From UBA8231 sp036011085 (lineage in GTDB: Bacteria > Latescibacterota > UBA2968 > UBA8231), in contig DASCMS010000088.1 of the NCBI GenBank assembly GCA_036011085.1, positions 5,879 to 69,878 of the forward strand: DNA of 64,000 bases, written 5' to 3'. The notes beneath the pieces are model-generated. The model saw only the letters and a list, made by a program, of their open reading frames with translations. It made no database searches and was not told the origin of the DNA. The position numbers were made by a program, and so were the translations under genes. Of the stretch, positions 1 to 8,489 are shown in pieces; position 1 is the first letter of the stretch, and each line of letters starts with the position of its first letter.

Positions 1-820
1 AGGCCCAGGCCTGTTTCGTCAGATCGTCGTAGATGATCAGCGCGTGTTTGCCGTTGTCGCGGAAGTACTCACCCATGGAGCAGCCGGCGTATGGTGCGAT
101 GAACTGCAACGGCGCCGGATCGGAAGCGGTGGCCGACACGACGATGGTGTACTCCATGGCGCCGTTGGCCTCCAGCTCGGCAACCACCTTGGCGACGGTG
201 GATGCCTTCTGGCCGATGGCGACATAGATGCAGATGAGGTCGCCGCCCTTCTGATTGATGATCGTGTCGACGGCGATGGCGGTCTTGCCCGTCTGCCGGT
301 CGCCGATGATCAGCTCGCGCTGACCTCGCCCGATCGGTACGGTGGAGTCGACGATCTTGATCCCCGTCTGTACCGCCTCGTGCACCGACTGACGGTCGAT
401 GACACCCGGCGCCTTGCGTTCCACCGGCAGTGACTGGGCCGTCTGGATCTCGCCCTTGCCGTCGATGGGCATGCCCAGGGGATTGACGACGCGGCCGAGC
501 AGTTCGTCACCCACCGGGACCTCGACGATGCTTCCCGTGCGCTTTACGGAATCACCCTCGTGGATCATGGTGTCGTCACCGAAGAGGACGCACCCCACGT
601 TGTCGGCTTCGAGATTGAGGGCCATTCCCATGATGCCGTGGGGGAATTCGACCAGCTCGGTGGCTCGTACGTTCCCCAGGCCGTGAACGCGGGCGATGCC
701 GTCTCCTACATACAGGACGGTGCCGCTCTCATAGACGTCGACTTCCTTTTCGAACCCAAGCAGCTGCTGCTTGAGAACCTTGGATATCTCGTCGGGTTGA
801 ACGATGGCGTCGGCGGGCAT
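1..820 (-). CDS. atpA: F1Fo ATP synthase subunit alpha (N-terminal part, runs off window)
   Basis: This is the non-catalytic nucleotide-binding subunit of the F1 head. The first 273 codons are present and the gene continues beyond base 1. Reading starts at ATG 820 (MPADAIVQPDEISKVL) and shows the N-terminal beta-barrel (GTVLYVGDGIARVHGL), then the alpha-type P-loop GDRQTGKTA near residue 171 and the conserved NQKGGDLICIYVAIGQK stretch. The GDRQTGKT form of Walker A separates alpha from the beta subunit (GGAGVGKT). It lies 18 nt downstream of atpH in the run atpB-E-F-H-A, so atpG, atpD and atpC are expected outside the window. Nothing odd is seen. Confidence 0.97.
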   Translation of the reverse strand, partial: MPADAIVQPDEISKVLKQQLLGFEKEVDVYESGTVLYVGDGIARVHGLGNVRATELVEFPHGIMGMALNLEADNVGCVLFGDDTMIHEGDSVKRTGSIVEVPVGDELLGRVVNPLGMPIDGKGEIQTAQSLPVERKAPGVIDRQSVHEAVQTGIKIVDSTVPIGRGQRELIIGDRQTGKTAIAVDTIINQKGGDLICIYVAIGQKASTVAKVVAELEANGAMEYTIVVSATASDPAPLQFIAPYAGCSMGEYFRDNGKHALIIYDDLTKQAWA

Positions 821-838
821 TTCGGTCTCGTCTTCTGT

Positions 839-1399
839 TCAGGATGCGGAGGCTACGCCGGCGAGACGCCGGTGCAACCGTGCTAGTTGGGTCTCGACGC
901 TGCCGTCGAAGACTGTGTCGCCAATGCGGGCCACGATGCCGCCCCGCAGATCCGGGTCGACCTGTACTTCGACCTGCACGCGCTGGCCGGTATGTGTGGA
1001 CAGGCGTTCCTGCAGGCGATCGACCTGCTCGCCAGAAAGCTCGGTGGCGCAGCGCACTTCGGCGGTGGCCACGCCCTCGCGTTCGGCGATCAGGCGCAGC
1101 GCCGTGTCGACGATGGTGCCGAGCAGGTTCGCCCGGCGGCGCTGGGCCACCATCTTCAGGAAGTTGGTGGTGAGGTTATCGACCTTGCCGGCAAAGATTG
1201 CTGCCAGGGCATCGGCTGCCGCGGCGCCGTCGACGAGGCGGTTGCCGAGAAACTCCTGCAGATCCGGAGATCCTGTGAGGCTCGCCTGGAGCCCCTCCAG
1301 GTCACGGGTCACGGCCTCGGACACACCGGTCTCTGCCGCGGCTTCCAACAGAGTGACGGCATAGCGCCGGACGACTTCAGGTGATGGGGTCGATGCCAT
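839..1399 (-). CDS. atpH: F1Fo ATP synthase subunit delta
   Basis: This is the 186-aa peripheral-stalk subunit that joins the F1 head to the b subunits. The chosen start is ATG 1399 (MASTPSPEVVRRYAVTLLEAA), 13 nt after the atpF stop. The longer open frame up to 1510 would overlap atpF and its extra residues look non-coding. The N-terminal helical domain (RRYAVTLLEAAAETG) and the C-terminal segment (DPDLRGGIVARIGDTVFDGSV) match the OSCP/delta family closely. Length is normal for the family. Confidence 0.95.
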   Translation of the reverse strand: MASTPSPEVVRRYAVTLLEAAAETGVSEAVTRDLEGLQASLTGSPDLQEFLGNRLVDGAAAADALAAIFAGKVDNLTTNFLKMVAQRRRANLLGTIVDTALRLIAEREGVATAEVRCATELSGEQVDRLQERLSTHTGQRVQVEVQVDPDLRGGIVARIGDTVFDGSVETQLARLHRRLAGVASAS

Positions 1400-1412
1400 G
1401 GAATGGGTCCGG

Positions 1413-1910
1413 TCAGTTGCTCGCGTCTGGCAGGCTGGCGATGAAATCATCGGCCAGCTTGCGGTTGCGGTCGGCATCGAGTTCGGCATTGAGGATCGCC
1501 CCGGCGGCACCGACAGCTATGTCAGCTGCCTCCCGGCGTAGCTGGGCGAGGGCCGCACGCTTCTCAGCCTCGATGGCCTCGCTGGCCCGCTGGGCCGTGC
1601 GTTCGGCTTCCTCCCTGGCGTCAGCCACGACCTGCTGACCGACCTTCTCCGCCGCTTCTCGCGCTTCGCTGACAATCTGCCGCGCCTGTGATTCCGCCTC
1701 GGCAAGCCGCTTTTCGTGTTCGGCCTGCTGTGTCTGGGCTTCCTCGCGGGCGCGGTCGGCGCTCTCGAGGGCCTCGCGGATGCTGCGCTCCCGTTCGTCG
1801 AGAGCGGCGAGCAACGGGCCCCACACCTTTGCCTTCAGTATGACGAGCACCACGACAAAGGTGATGATCGTCCACAGAATCAGACCGGGATGAGGGGAGA
1901 GAAGATCCAT
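1413..1910 (-). CDS. atpF: F1Fo ATP synthase subunit b
   Basis: This is the peripheral stator stalk subunit of 165 aa. One N-terminal membrane helix (residues 9-27) is followed by KVWGPLLAALDERERSI, the typical start of the dimerising helix. A long charged Ala/Glu/Arg coiled coil continues to about residue 135. Start ATG 1910 is 2 nt after the atpE stop (TAG), consistent with translational coupling. Only one b-type gene is present, so b/b' heterodimers are not indicated here. Confidence 0.96.
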   Translation of the reverse strand: MDLLSPHPGLILWTIITFVVVLVILKAKVWGPLLAALDERERSIREALESADRAREEAQTQQAEHEKRLAEAESQARQIVSEAREAAEKVGQQVVADAREEAERTAQRASEAIEAEKRAALAQLRREAADIAVGAAGAILNAELDADRNRKLADDFIASLPDASN

Positions 1911-1912
1911 TG

Positions 1913-2134
1913 CTACTTCGTCACGACGACGAGGACGCAGATGATCTCGGCCAGCAGCGCCACACCTTCGATGAGGGCGGCGGCGATGATCATGTTGGTG
2001 CGGATGTCACCGACAGCTTCGGGCTGACGGGCGATACCCTCCATGGCGCTGGAGGCGAGCAGGCCGATTCCGAGTCCGGCGCCGATGGCGCCGAGTCCAG
2101 CGCCGATGGCGGCACCCAAGTATGCCAGTTCCAT
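1913..2134 (-). CDS. atpE: F1Fo ATP synthase subunit c
   Basis: This 73-aa proteolipid forms the rotor ring. Two membrane helices flank the polar loop R36-Q37-P38, and the ion-binding carboxylate is E55 in ALIEGVALL. The glycine-rich first helix is typical. The residues that mark Na+-binding c rings (Gln on helix 1, Ser/Thr just after the Glu) are absent: I23 and G56-V57 occupy those places. By established family rules the ring should be H+-specific. A strong ribosome site (AGGAAGGA, 2143-2150) precedes ATG 2134, as expected for the most abundant subunit. The stop is TAG. Confidence 0.97.
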   Translation of the reverse strand: MELAYLGAAIGAGLGAIGAGLGIGLLASSAMEGIARQPEAVGDIRTNMIIAAALIEGVALLAEIICVLVVVTK

Positions 2135-2190
2135 TTTTGTGATTCCTTCCTAAAGTGAACGAAAAATCGAAAAGACCGATGGCTCCCGGA

Positions 2191-3003
2191 TCAGTGATCC
2201 GGATGCGCGGCCATACTCACGAACAGCGCCGTGAGCAGAGTGAATATGAAGGCCTGTACGAAGCCGATGAAGATCTCGAGCATGTAGAGCGCCGCCGCCA
2301 GGGCGATAGAGGCCGGTGCCACCAGGTAGCTCTTCAACATGATGATGAGGCCGAGGAACACGAGGATGGCGATGTGTCCGGCGATCATGTTGGCGAACAG
2401 TCGGATGCACAGGGCAAACGGCTTGGCCAGCATGCCGATGATCTCGATGGGGATCATGATGATCAACAACGGCGCCGGCAGGCCGCCGGGCACCAGGTTC
2501 TTCCAGTGGCTGAAGAACCCGTTGTTGACGATACCCGCGCCCTGGGTCACGGTGAAGGAGATCAGTGCCAGGGCCGCGGTGACGCTGATGTTACCCGTCG
2601 CCGTCGCCGTGTACGGGATCAACCCGAGCATGTTGCAGTAGAGGATGAAGAAGAAGATCGTCAGCAGGAAAGGGAGGAAGGTCTTGCCGCTCTCCCCCAT
2701 CACCGGCATGATGACCTCGTCTTTCAGGAAGACGACAATGGTCTCGAGGAAGTTGGCCAGACCCGTGGGCACCATGCTCGGCCGGCGGAAGGAGGCCAGC
2801 ATCGTCAGGATCAGCAAGGCGCTGGCAACCCACATCATCACCACGTGACGGGTGATGGACATGTCGATGCCAAAGACCTCAAAGTGCGGAAGTTCGATGT
2901 GCCCGTCGAAGATATGATGGGCGTTGATGAACGGTACTTCCAGGGAATGGTGATCCAGGATGTGCCCGATGACGTCGACCTGACCGTCTGCGTCTGCTGC
3001 CAT
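2191..3003 (-). CDS. atpB: F1Fo ATP synthase subunit a
   Basis: This is the 270-aa stator channel subunit. The essential arginine is R201 in RLFANMIAGH. Five to six hydrophobic helices, the PFLLTIFFFILYCNMLGLIP segment (111-130) and the C-terminal IGFVQAFIFTLLTALF helix are all typical. The N-terminus is rich in His, Asp and hydrophobic residues (residues 1-45). GGAG lies just upstream of ATG 3003. It follows the two assembly genes after the largest spacer of the whole cluster (3004-3085), so some independent expression of the atp part is possible. Confidence 0.96.
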   Translation of the reverse strand: MAADADGQVDVIGHILDHHSLEVPFINAHHIFDGHIELPHFEVFGIDMSITRHVVMMWVASALLILTMLASFRRPSMVPTGLANFLETIVVFLKDEVIMPVMGESGKTFLPFLLTIFFFILYCNMLGLIPYTATATGNISVTAALALISFTVTQGAGIVNNGFFSHWKNLVPGGLPAPLLIIMIPIEIIGMLAKPFALCIRLFANMIAGHIAILVFLGLIIMLKSYLVAPASIALAAALYMLEIFIGFVQAFIFTLLTALFVSMAAHPDH

Positions 3004-3085
3004 CTACTCCGTCACAGAAGGGAATTGTAGAAGTTTTGCGGCTTTCCGGGGACCACAATCTTCGTTGGCCCGCCAGAAAATGTGG

Positions 3086-3421
3086 CTAGCCTTCGCCCTT
3101 GTCAACACCTCCGTCGGGCCCAGCCAGCGGCCGCCTTCGATTCGCCGAGCGGGCCACGAGAGCCACCTCGATACCGAGAAAAACCAGGTAGGCGCCGATC
3201 AGTCCGACGGCGTAGCCGATGTGGTGTACATCGGTGAACAGCAGCAGCAGAACGGACACGCCACCGACGAGGACGAGGCGCACCAGGGTGCCTCCCAGCA
3301 CGGCGACCATCATGGTGCCTGGGCGGCGTGCCGACCAGCGCAGTCCGAACCAGGCGATCAGCGCACTGACCCCGGCGACGGCGATCCCTGTAGCCACCGC
3401 GACCCAAACCTGCTGCAACAT
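3086..3421 (-). CDS. ATP synthase subunit I-like membrane protein (ATP-synt_I type)
   Basis: This small membrane protein has 111 aa and four predicted helices (about 5-27, 37-52, 54-66, 69-91). Its place directly before atpB and its shape fit the ATP-synt_I family, which assists c-ring assembly in many bacteria. The start ATG 3421 shares one base with the stop of the preceding atpI (TGATG). The C-terminus is polar (RRRPLAGPDGGVDKGEG). Family assignment rests on context and topology more than on sharp motifs. Confidence 0.7.
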   Translation of the reverse strand: MLQQVWVAVATGIAVAGVSALIAWFGLRWSARRPGTMMVAVLGGTLVRLVLVGGVSVLLLLFTDVHHIGYAVGLIGAYLVFLGIEVALVARSANRRRPLAGPDGGVDKGEG

Positions 3422-3687
3422 CAGCTCTCCCCGTCTTTGTTGTCTGTCTGCGTGGTGTCGGTGCTCGAATCGATCAACGCGCGATAGAGTTGAAAGAAGG
3501 CTGCGACGGCGCCGATGAGGCCCCCCGTCAGCAGCAGCCAGGGGGACAGACCCAATCGATCATCAAGCCACCAGCCTGCCGCTGTACACAGGGCCACGGT
3601 AACGGCGAACTGTACACCGGCACCGGCAAGGGCCGTGACCTGCCGCAGGGCGGAGGGTTGCTGCCGCCCGTCGGATTCGGCGGCCAT
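3421..3687 (-). CDS. atpI: AtpI-type F0F1 ATPase assembly protein
   Basis: This 88-aa protein has two membrane helices and the signature GWWLDDRLGLSPWLLLTGGLIG (read as two pieces around the Asp pair), followed by AAFFQLYRAL. That pattern is characteristic of the AtpI/ATPase_gene1 family linked to c-ring assembly and Mg2+ supply. The start ATG 3687 overlaps the stop of the nuoN-like gene by one base. It therefore joins the complex-I-like genes and the ATP synthase genes into one translationally coupled run. A longer frame upstream lies inside nuoN and is not real. Confidence 0.85.
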   Translation of the reverse strand: MAAESDGRQQPSALRQVTALAGAGVQFAVTVALCTAAGWWLDDRLGLSPWLLLTGGLIGAVAAFFQLYRALIDSSTDTTQTDNKDGES

Positions 3688-5123
3688 CAGCCCCCGGCCG
3701 CCAGCGCCGCTGCCCGCGCGATGGGCAGTGGCCACAGACCGAAGACGAGCAGCACCGTTGCCGCCAGCACGGCGGCGGCCAGCACGGCGGACGTCGCCTC
3801 CGGCACCGGTTCGGGTGGCGGTGCGTCGAATATGACCCGACCGGCAAAACGGATCAACGCCCCGGCAAGGACCAGACCGTTGAGCATCAGGACGATGGAG
3901 ACGAGCCCGGTGACTACGCCTTGGCCCTGGCTGTAAAGAGCGGACCAGAGGGCACCCCTCCCGGCGAAAGCCAGGGTGGGAGGCAGACCCGCCAGGGCCA
4001 CGAGAAACAGACACAGCAACACGCCCTGTCCCGGCCGGCTCTGCGCCAGGCCGCTGGCCGTGCTTCCGTGCGTGTCACCGGCCAGACCGGCCACCGCCAG
4101 GCAGCCGGCGACAGCGGGCACAAGAGCAGCCAGTTGCAGGAAGACGGTACCGGAGAAGGGATCCTCGCCGACGTGCGTAGCGATGCCGGCCAGAACGAAG
4201 CCGACGTGGGCCAGCACGGCGTACCCGAGCAGGCGTCGCAGCCGACGCTGCGGCAGAGCCAGCAGCGCGCCTGCCGTCGATGACAGTACCGCCAGCAGCA
4301 ACAGCAGGCCTCCGAGGTCGGGCACCAGCGTTGCCAGCGGACCGGCGGCCAGACGGCCGAGCACGATCAACGCCGGCAGCACGCCGACGCTGAGGGTGAG
4401 CATAACCGCGGACGGGGCGCATCCCACGGCAACATCGGCGAGCCACAGATGAAACGGTACGGCCCCGGCGCGGACGGCCAGCCCCGCCAGCAGCAGTCCG
4501 CCGCCCACGGCTGCGCGTGGTGCCGAGCCCTCATTCAGCCCCGTGCCGAGAGCCTCGAAAGCCGGGCTGCCGGAGGCCGACCACAGGCAGGCGATACCGA
4601 GAGCTGACAGCGCCGTTGCCGCGCTCGCCGGACCCGAGTACCGCAGCGCCGCGCGCAACCCGTGCCGTCCCCGGGGTGGATCGTCGAGGGCCTGATACGC
4701 TACCAGACTGATGGCGGCCAGCTCGAACCCCACGAACAGGGTCAGCAGATCCTGCGCGCCGGCGCCGACCATGGCCCCCAGGGTTGCCGGCAGCATCAGC
4801 AGACAGGTCCCGGCCCGTTGCGGTGATGCCGGCGCACCCGTTGCCATCAGCGCTGCCAGCACGACACCGCACAGAATGAGAACGTCGGCGAAAGCAGCTG
4901 CGGGATCCGCTGCCAGCCAGTGTGTGTCGCCGCGCCAGGGACGGTCCCATGCCTGCAGGGCGATCGCCAGGGCCGTGAGCAGTCCCAGGAGCGTCGCGTA
5001 GGCGATGGCACGGCTCGTGCGTCGAGGCCACATCACGGCATCGAGCAACGCCAGTACCAGGGCGACCAGGGCCAGCAGGATTTCAGGCGCCAGCTCGGGG
5101 GCCTGCAGATCGGTCCAGGTCAC
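3687..5123 (-). CDS. nuoN: complex-I-like antiporter subunit, NuoN type
   Basis: A 478-aa polytopic membrane protein of the proton-translocating oxidoreductase family. GTG 5123 overlaps the preceding stop (GTGA). Family features seen: AQDLLTLFVGFELAAISLV (helix 5 Glu kept), AGAVPFHLWLADVAVG (canonical PFHxWxPDV), and QRRLRRLLGYAVLAHVGF (canonical KRLLAYSSIAHxG). The lysine before PFH reads Arg, the helix-8 lysine is hydrophobic and the loop lysine is Arg. It is the least degenerate of the three antiporter-like subunits here. It probably sits in the membrane arm of the complex-I-like enzyme. Family assignment is firm; pumping activity is not. Confidence 0.85.
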   Translation of the reverse strand: MTWTDLQAPELAPEILLALVALVLALLDAVMWPRRTSRAIAYATLLGLLTALAIALQAWDRPWRGDTHWLAADPAAAFADVLILCGVVLAALMATGAPASPQRAGTCLLMLPATLGAMVGAGAQDLLTLFVGFELAAISLVAYQALDDPPRGRHGLRAALRYSGPASAATALSALGIACLWSASGSPAFEALGTGLNEGSAPRAAVGGGLLLAGLAVRAGAVPFHLWLADVAVGCAPSAVMLTLSVGVLPALIVLGRLAAGPLATLVPDLGGLLLLLAVLSSTAGALLALPQRRLRRLLGYAVLAHVGFVLAGIATHVGEDPFSGTVFLQLAALVPAVAGCLAVAGLAGDTHGSTASGLAQSRPGQGVLLCLFLVALAGLPPTLAFAGRGALWSALYSQGQGVVTGLVSIVLMLNGLVLAGALIRFAGRVIFDAPPPEPVPEATSAVLAAAVLAATVLLVFGLWPLPIARAAALAAGG

Positions 5124-6541
5124 GGGGCCTCCTCCGTGACCTGTGCCGCCGTCGCCGTGGGCGGCACCCTCTCCAGAAGCCCCTCCACGTCCGGTCGTGT
5201 GCGGTCCACGAAGGAACCGGGGAACCAGCCTGTGAGCAGCACCACCGCCAGCACCGCCACGAGCAGTCGCGACAGCGCGACGGGCAGGCCGGGGCCTGTG
5301 CGCACGCGGGCCAGACGTACGGTGGGCACCAGCAGGGCAAAGGCCATGGTCACAGTTGCCAGCATCAGTATCCCGGCCACGACTGGACTGGCGGTGCCCG
5401 TCACCACGAGCAGCCAGCCGGGGAACAGACTCGCCCCCGGTGCGGCGACCAGCACCAGGGCCAGCGTCGCCCAGATGGCAGCCAGAGTGCCGCGACGCGC
5501 CCCGGTATGTGTGATCCACTGCGCCAGCAACAGCAGTGCGACCCGCGGCAGCGCCTGGGCGCTGGCGTACAACCAGGCCCCCAGCACGACAGAGGTCTCG
5601 AGCCCGGCCACGCCGACCAGCAGCAGGCCACCGGCACCGAGGGTGACCCACGACAGTCGTCGTGGCAGATCCTGCTCCCGCTGGGCGACCGCCAGTAGTG
5701 CCGCGTAGGCCAGCGTTGCCGTACCCCAGTAGAGCGGCACCGGGGCGGCGTACGCCAGCAGATCCGGAAACAGGCCGAGACCGTAGCGCAGCAGGCCGAT
5801 GACACCGGCAGCGCACCAGGCGCCGAACACGAGGGTGCGCCCTGCCAGGCTTCCGGCGGCAGCCACGGGGGCCAGCCACGTGTGCAGTGGGATCAGTGGC
5901 AACTGCATGGCCATGGCCAGCGCCAGCAGCGAAGCGGCGAAGCGTGCCGCACCCGGATCGATGTGCGTCAGGTCATCGATGACGGTCGAACCGGCCACCG
6001 CCGACAGGATGGCCGCCGACGTGGACAACAGGATCGTGCCGGCCACCGCCCAGCTGGCAAACCGTCTGGCCGCCGACCGACCCGCCAGATCGGTGCCGAT
6101 TCCCAACAGCGCTGCCAGGGCCAGTCCTGCAGTACCGTGAGCCGCTGCGGCGCTCAGCACGTCGTGGGACAGCAGGAACAGGTCCATGGCCGCCACCACG
6201 ACAAAGATCAGTGCCAGGCGCGGCACCGAGGCACCCTCGGCCTGCAGACGGATCTCGGCGATGACGGCAACGACGAACACCGCCGTCAACACCAGGATCG
6301 CATGGATGCTGATACCGTCGACGGCCAGCAGGATCTGGCTGCCAAGGGCGGGTAGCCAGGATGCCTCGAGCGCGGACCGGGGCGCGGCGTAGGTCAGGTA
6401 GAGGGCGACGACGAGAATGACGTGGGCGCAGAGACTGACCCCGGCGACGATTTCAGCCGCCAGCCGGCGGCCGGCCAGGCAGGCCAGAACCGCCGCCGTA
6501 CCGATGGGCAGCAGGATGAGACAGGTGGTCGCCGGACTCAC
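5120..6541 (-). CDS. nuoM: complex-I-like antiporter subunit, NuoM type (degenerate)
   Basis: A 473-aa protein with about 14 hydrophobic helices. GTG 6541 overlaps the nuoL stop (GTGA), matching the junctions nearby; an upstream start at 6568 would intrude further into nuoL. The family landmark is AMQLPLIPLHTWLAP, which aligns with KVPMFPFHTWLPDAH, so the key helix-7 lysine is Gln. The helix-5 glutamate region reads DVLSAAAAHGTAG with no Glu, and the helix-8 lysine region (VFGAWCAAGVIGLLR) has no Lys. By-eye alignment says the usual proton path is gone, although the frame is intact. Placement between L and N supports the M assignment. Confidence 0.8.
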   Translation of the reverse strand: MSPATTCLILLPIGTAAVLACLAGRRLAAEIVAGVSLCAHVILVVALYLTYAAPRSALEASWLPALGSQILLAVDGISIHAILVLTAVFVVAVIAEIRLQAEGASVPRLALIFVVVAAMDLFLLSHDVLSAAAAHGTAGLALAALLGIGTDLAGRSAARRFASWAVAGTILLSTSAAILSAVAGSTVIDDLTHIDPGAARFAASLLALAMAMQLPLIPLHTWLAPVAAAGSLAGRTLVFGAWCAAGVIGLLRYGLGLFPDLLAYAAPVPLYWGTATLAYAALLAVAQREQDLPRRLSWVTLGAGGLLLVGVAGLETSVVLGAWLYASAQALPRVALLLLAQWITHTGARRGTLAAIWATLALVLVAAPGASLFPGWLLVVTGTASPVVAGILMLATVTMAFALLVPTVRLARVRTGPGLPVALSRLLVAVLAVVLLTGWFPGSFVDRTRPDVEGLLERVPPTATAAQVTEEAP

Positions 6542-8211
6542 CAGGTGCCCCCCGTCCGGGTCGACCACAGCAGAATCGCGATGGTACCGACGGCGGCGGC
6601 CATGGCCCAGCCGGACCGGCCGTCATGGAGCCGCGCCAGCAGCCAGCCGGTGGCGCGCAGCGTCAGGCCGACGGCGCCGGGCACGCCGCCGAAGAGGGTG
6701 CTGTCGATCGCCGTCCAACAGAAGCGTCCCGTAGCCTGCAGGGCGACGCCGCACGCGGTGAGGACTCGAGAGACCCCGAAGCCTTCATCTGCCCACGATC
6801 GCGCCGGCGACGGCACGGCCTCGCGACCGGAAGGACCGTTGCGCCACAGCAGGAACCCGGCCAGAACTGCGATCGCTGCCGCCCCGGCGGCAATCGCGAC
6901 GGTCAGCGTCGCCGGTGGCGGCAAGGCAGACCAGCCGACAGCTGCCGACCCCAGGGCCACGAGCACGAGCACCGCAAGGGTGGTCCGGATGGAAACGGCA
7001 GCGTCGGCTGCCGTACTCGTCGTCGTATGCCGAACGGGCCCCGAGTAGGGTACCAGCGCCAGCCGCAGCAGCGGCAGGACCGGCAGCACGAGCAGTGATA
7101 CCACAAGGACGGCACCGGGCGGCCCCGCCTCGATCATCCCGTGGCCGGCCAGGGCTGCGTGCGCCCGCAGGGAAGGCCCCGAGAAGCAGGCGACGATGGC
7201 ACCTGCCAGCGTCAACCAGCGTGGCCAGGGGAGCACGGCGGCAAGACCGCCGAGCTCGGTGAAGCGTCGCGGGATCGCGGGCAGGGCGGATTCGATCCGA
7301 GCCAGAGCCATCGCCGGTGCCAGCTGGGCGGCGCCGTAGGCAGCCACCAGCATCAGCGCCGCCATCGGCACCAGCGTCGCCGCCGCCAGCACCAGGCTTC
7401 CCTGGGCGGCCATCGTCATCACCTGGGCGCGGAACAGATCCTGCGTCGACAGACTCGAGACCACCGAAATCATCGAAGACAGGGCAAAGATGACGGCCAC
7501 GGCAGCCGGCAGCGGCTCGGCGAAACGCAGGAACAGACAGAGCCCGACCACCGCCGCCACGAGGCGGATGCCGGTGGCTGAACCACTGTCTCCCAGATCC
7601 TCGAGCCACGAATGGCAGGGCCAGGCACCGACGAGGATGGCGGCGGCCAACATGGCCAGCCAGGGCGCGGCCCCGGCGTCGGCAAAGACCAGCGTACCGA
7701 CCAGTGCCATGCCGCCCAGTCGCGTGGCGGCAAGCAGACGCCGCGCCGCCGGCGTGGTCGCCGACCCGCAGGCGCCATGGACGAAGGTGGCAGCCAGCAA
7801 CAGCTCTGTTCCCGCCAGCGACAGCAGCGCGCCATCGGCGATGATGACGATGCCGCCCCCGACGGCGGCCAGGTCCAATGCCGCCCCTGTCCGGCCATCC
7901 TGCCGGCCGGTCACCAGCGGCGCTGCCACCGTCCACAGACTCAACAGAACCAGCAGGGCGGCGGCTGAACCGTCACAGAACAGACCGGCATCGACCGCTC
8001 TCTCCCCTGGCTCGGTCAGGGTCAGCCAGTGATACAGAGGCAGGCGCAACGGACCAGAGTCCAGCACGACCCAGGCGGTGGCCAGGGCTGCGGCGGCAGC
8101 GATCCCGCGCGCCACGTGCGCTCCCGTGCGACGCCCGGTGAGATCGGCCACGGCTGCCGCCAGCAGCAGAGCCGGCGTCAGGGCCGGCAGCACCGAAAGC
8201 TCGCTTACCAC
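6538..8211 (-). CDS. nuoL: complex-I-like antiporter subunit, NuoL type (degenerate)
   Basis: A 557-aa membrane protein. GTG 8211 overlaps the nuoK end by 7 nt; the open frame further upstream is translated from inside nuoK and looks non-coding. SLAGTELLLAATF keeps the helix-5 Glu. ILVGAWPCHSWLEDL aligns with GKSAQxPLHxWLPDAM but has no Lys. SSLSTQDLFRAQVMTMAAQG takes the place of DIKKVLAYSTxSQ, and the HAFFKA motif is replaced. It is shorter than E. coli NuoL (613 aa), and the C-terminus still has an amphipathic stretch plus a last helix (WAMAAAVGTIAILLW). Assignment rests on order, size and these landmarks. Confidence 0.75.
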   Translation of the reverse strand: MVSELSVLPALTPALLLAAAVADLTGRRTGAHVARGIAAAAALATAWVVLDSGPLRLPLYHWLTLTEPGERAVDAGLFCDGSAAALLVLLSLWTVAAPLVTGRQDGRTGAALDLAAVGGGIVIIADGALLSLAGTELLLAATFVHGACGSATTPAARRLLAATRLGGMALVGTLVFADAGAAPWLAMLAAAILVGAWPCHSWLEDLGDSGSATGIRLVAAVVGLCLFLRFAEPLPAAVAVIFALSSMISVVSSLSTQDLFRAQVMTMAAQGSLVLAAATLVPMAALMLVAAYGAAQLAPAMALARIESALPAIPRRFTELGGLAAVLPWPRWLTLAGAIVACFSGPSLRAHAALAGHGMIEAGPPGAVLVVSLLVLPVLPLLRLALVPYSGPVRHTTTSTAADAAVSIRTTLAVLVLVALGSAAVGWSALPPPATLTVAIAAGAAAIAVLAGFLLWRNGPSGREAVPSPARSWADEGFGVSRVLTACGVALQATGRFCWTAIDSTLFGGVPGAVGLTLRATGWLLARLHDGRSGWAMAAAVGTIAILLWSTRTGGTW

Positions 8212-8489
8212 TTCAGCGGGTCGCCGTCGTCGTCGGCCAGGATCTCGTCGCCGCCGGCCTCCTGCAGGGTGGTGACGAGCAGCCCATGCAGGACCGTGAG
8301 GCCCACTGCCAGAGCCGCAAACCACTCTCCCGCGGGGCCTACCAGGGCCAGGATGGCAACCAGCGCTCCGAGGCCGCCCAGCTGGCCGCCGATGACGGAT
8401 GCCAGTCGATGGCGACGCGCGAAGGCGGCGCCCAGACCGAGGCCGATCAGGGACGCGGCGAGGATCAGCATCAGGCCCTGAGGCGTCAT
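8205..8489 (-). CDS. nuoK: complex-I-like subunit, NuoK type
   Basis: A 94-aa protein with three helices and an acidic tail (DEILADDDGDPLKW). ATG 8489 overlaps the nuoJ stop (ATGA). In standard NuoK, one glutamate on helix 2 and one on helix 3 are essential for proton transfer. Here helix 2 reads IGGQLGGLGALVAIL and helix 3 reads AVGLTVLHGLLVTTL, so the two sites appear to be Gln and His (or Leu). Family membership follows from topology, the C-terminal Asp-Leu-Lys ending and position between J and L. Loss of both glutamates fits the pattern in the neighbouring subunits. Confidence 0.78.
   Translation of the reverse strand: MTPQGLMLILAASLIGLGLGAAFARRHRLASVIGGQLGGLGALVAILALVGPAGEWFAALAVGLTVLHGLLVTTLQEAGGDEILADDDGDPLKW

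Noticed and set aside
2155..3030. A 291-aa open frame on the plus strand, and many other long frames opposite real genes (for example 12008-12616, 19459-20427, 51135-52373).
   Set aside because: They are opposite atpB, nuoF, nqr and other clear genes, have shadow-type composition and no recognisable domain; high GC makes such frames common.
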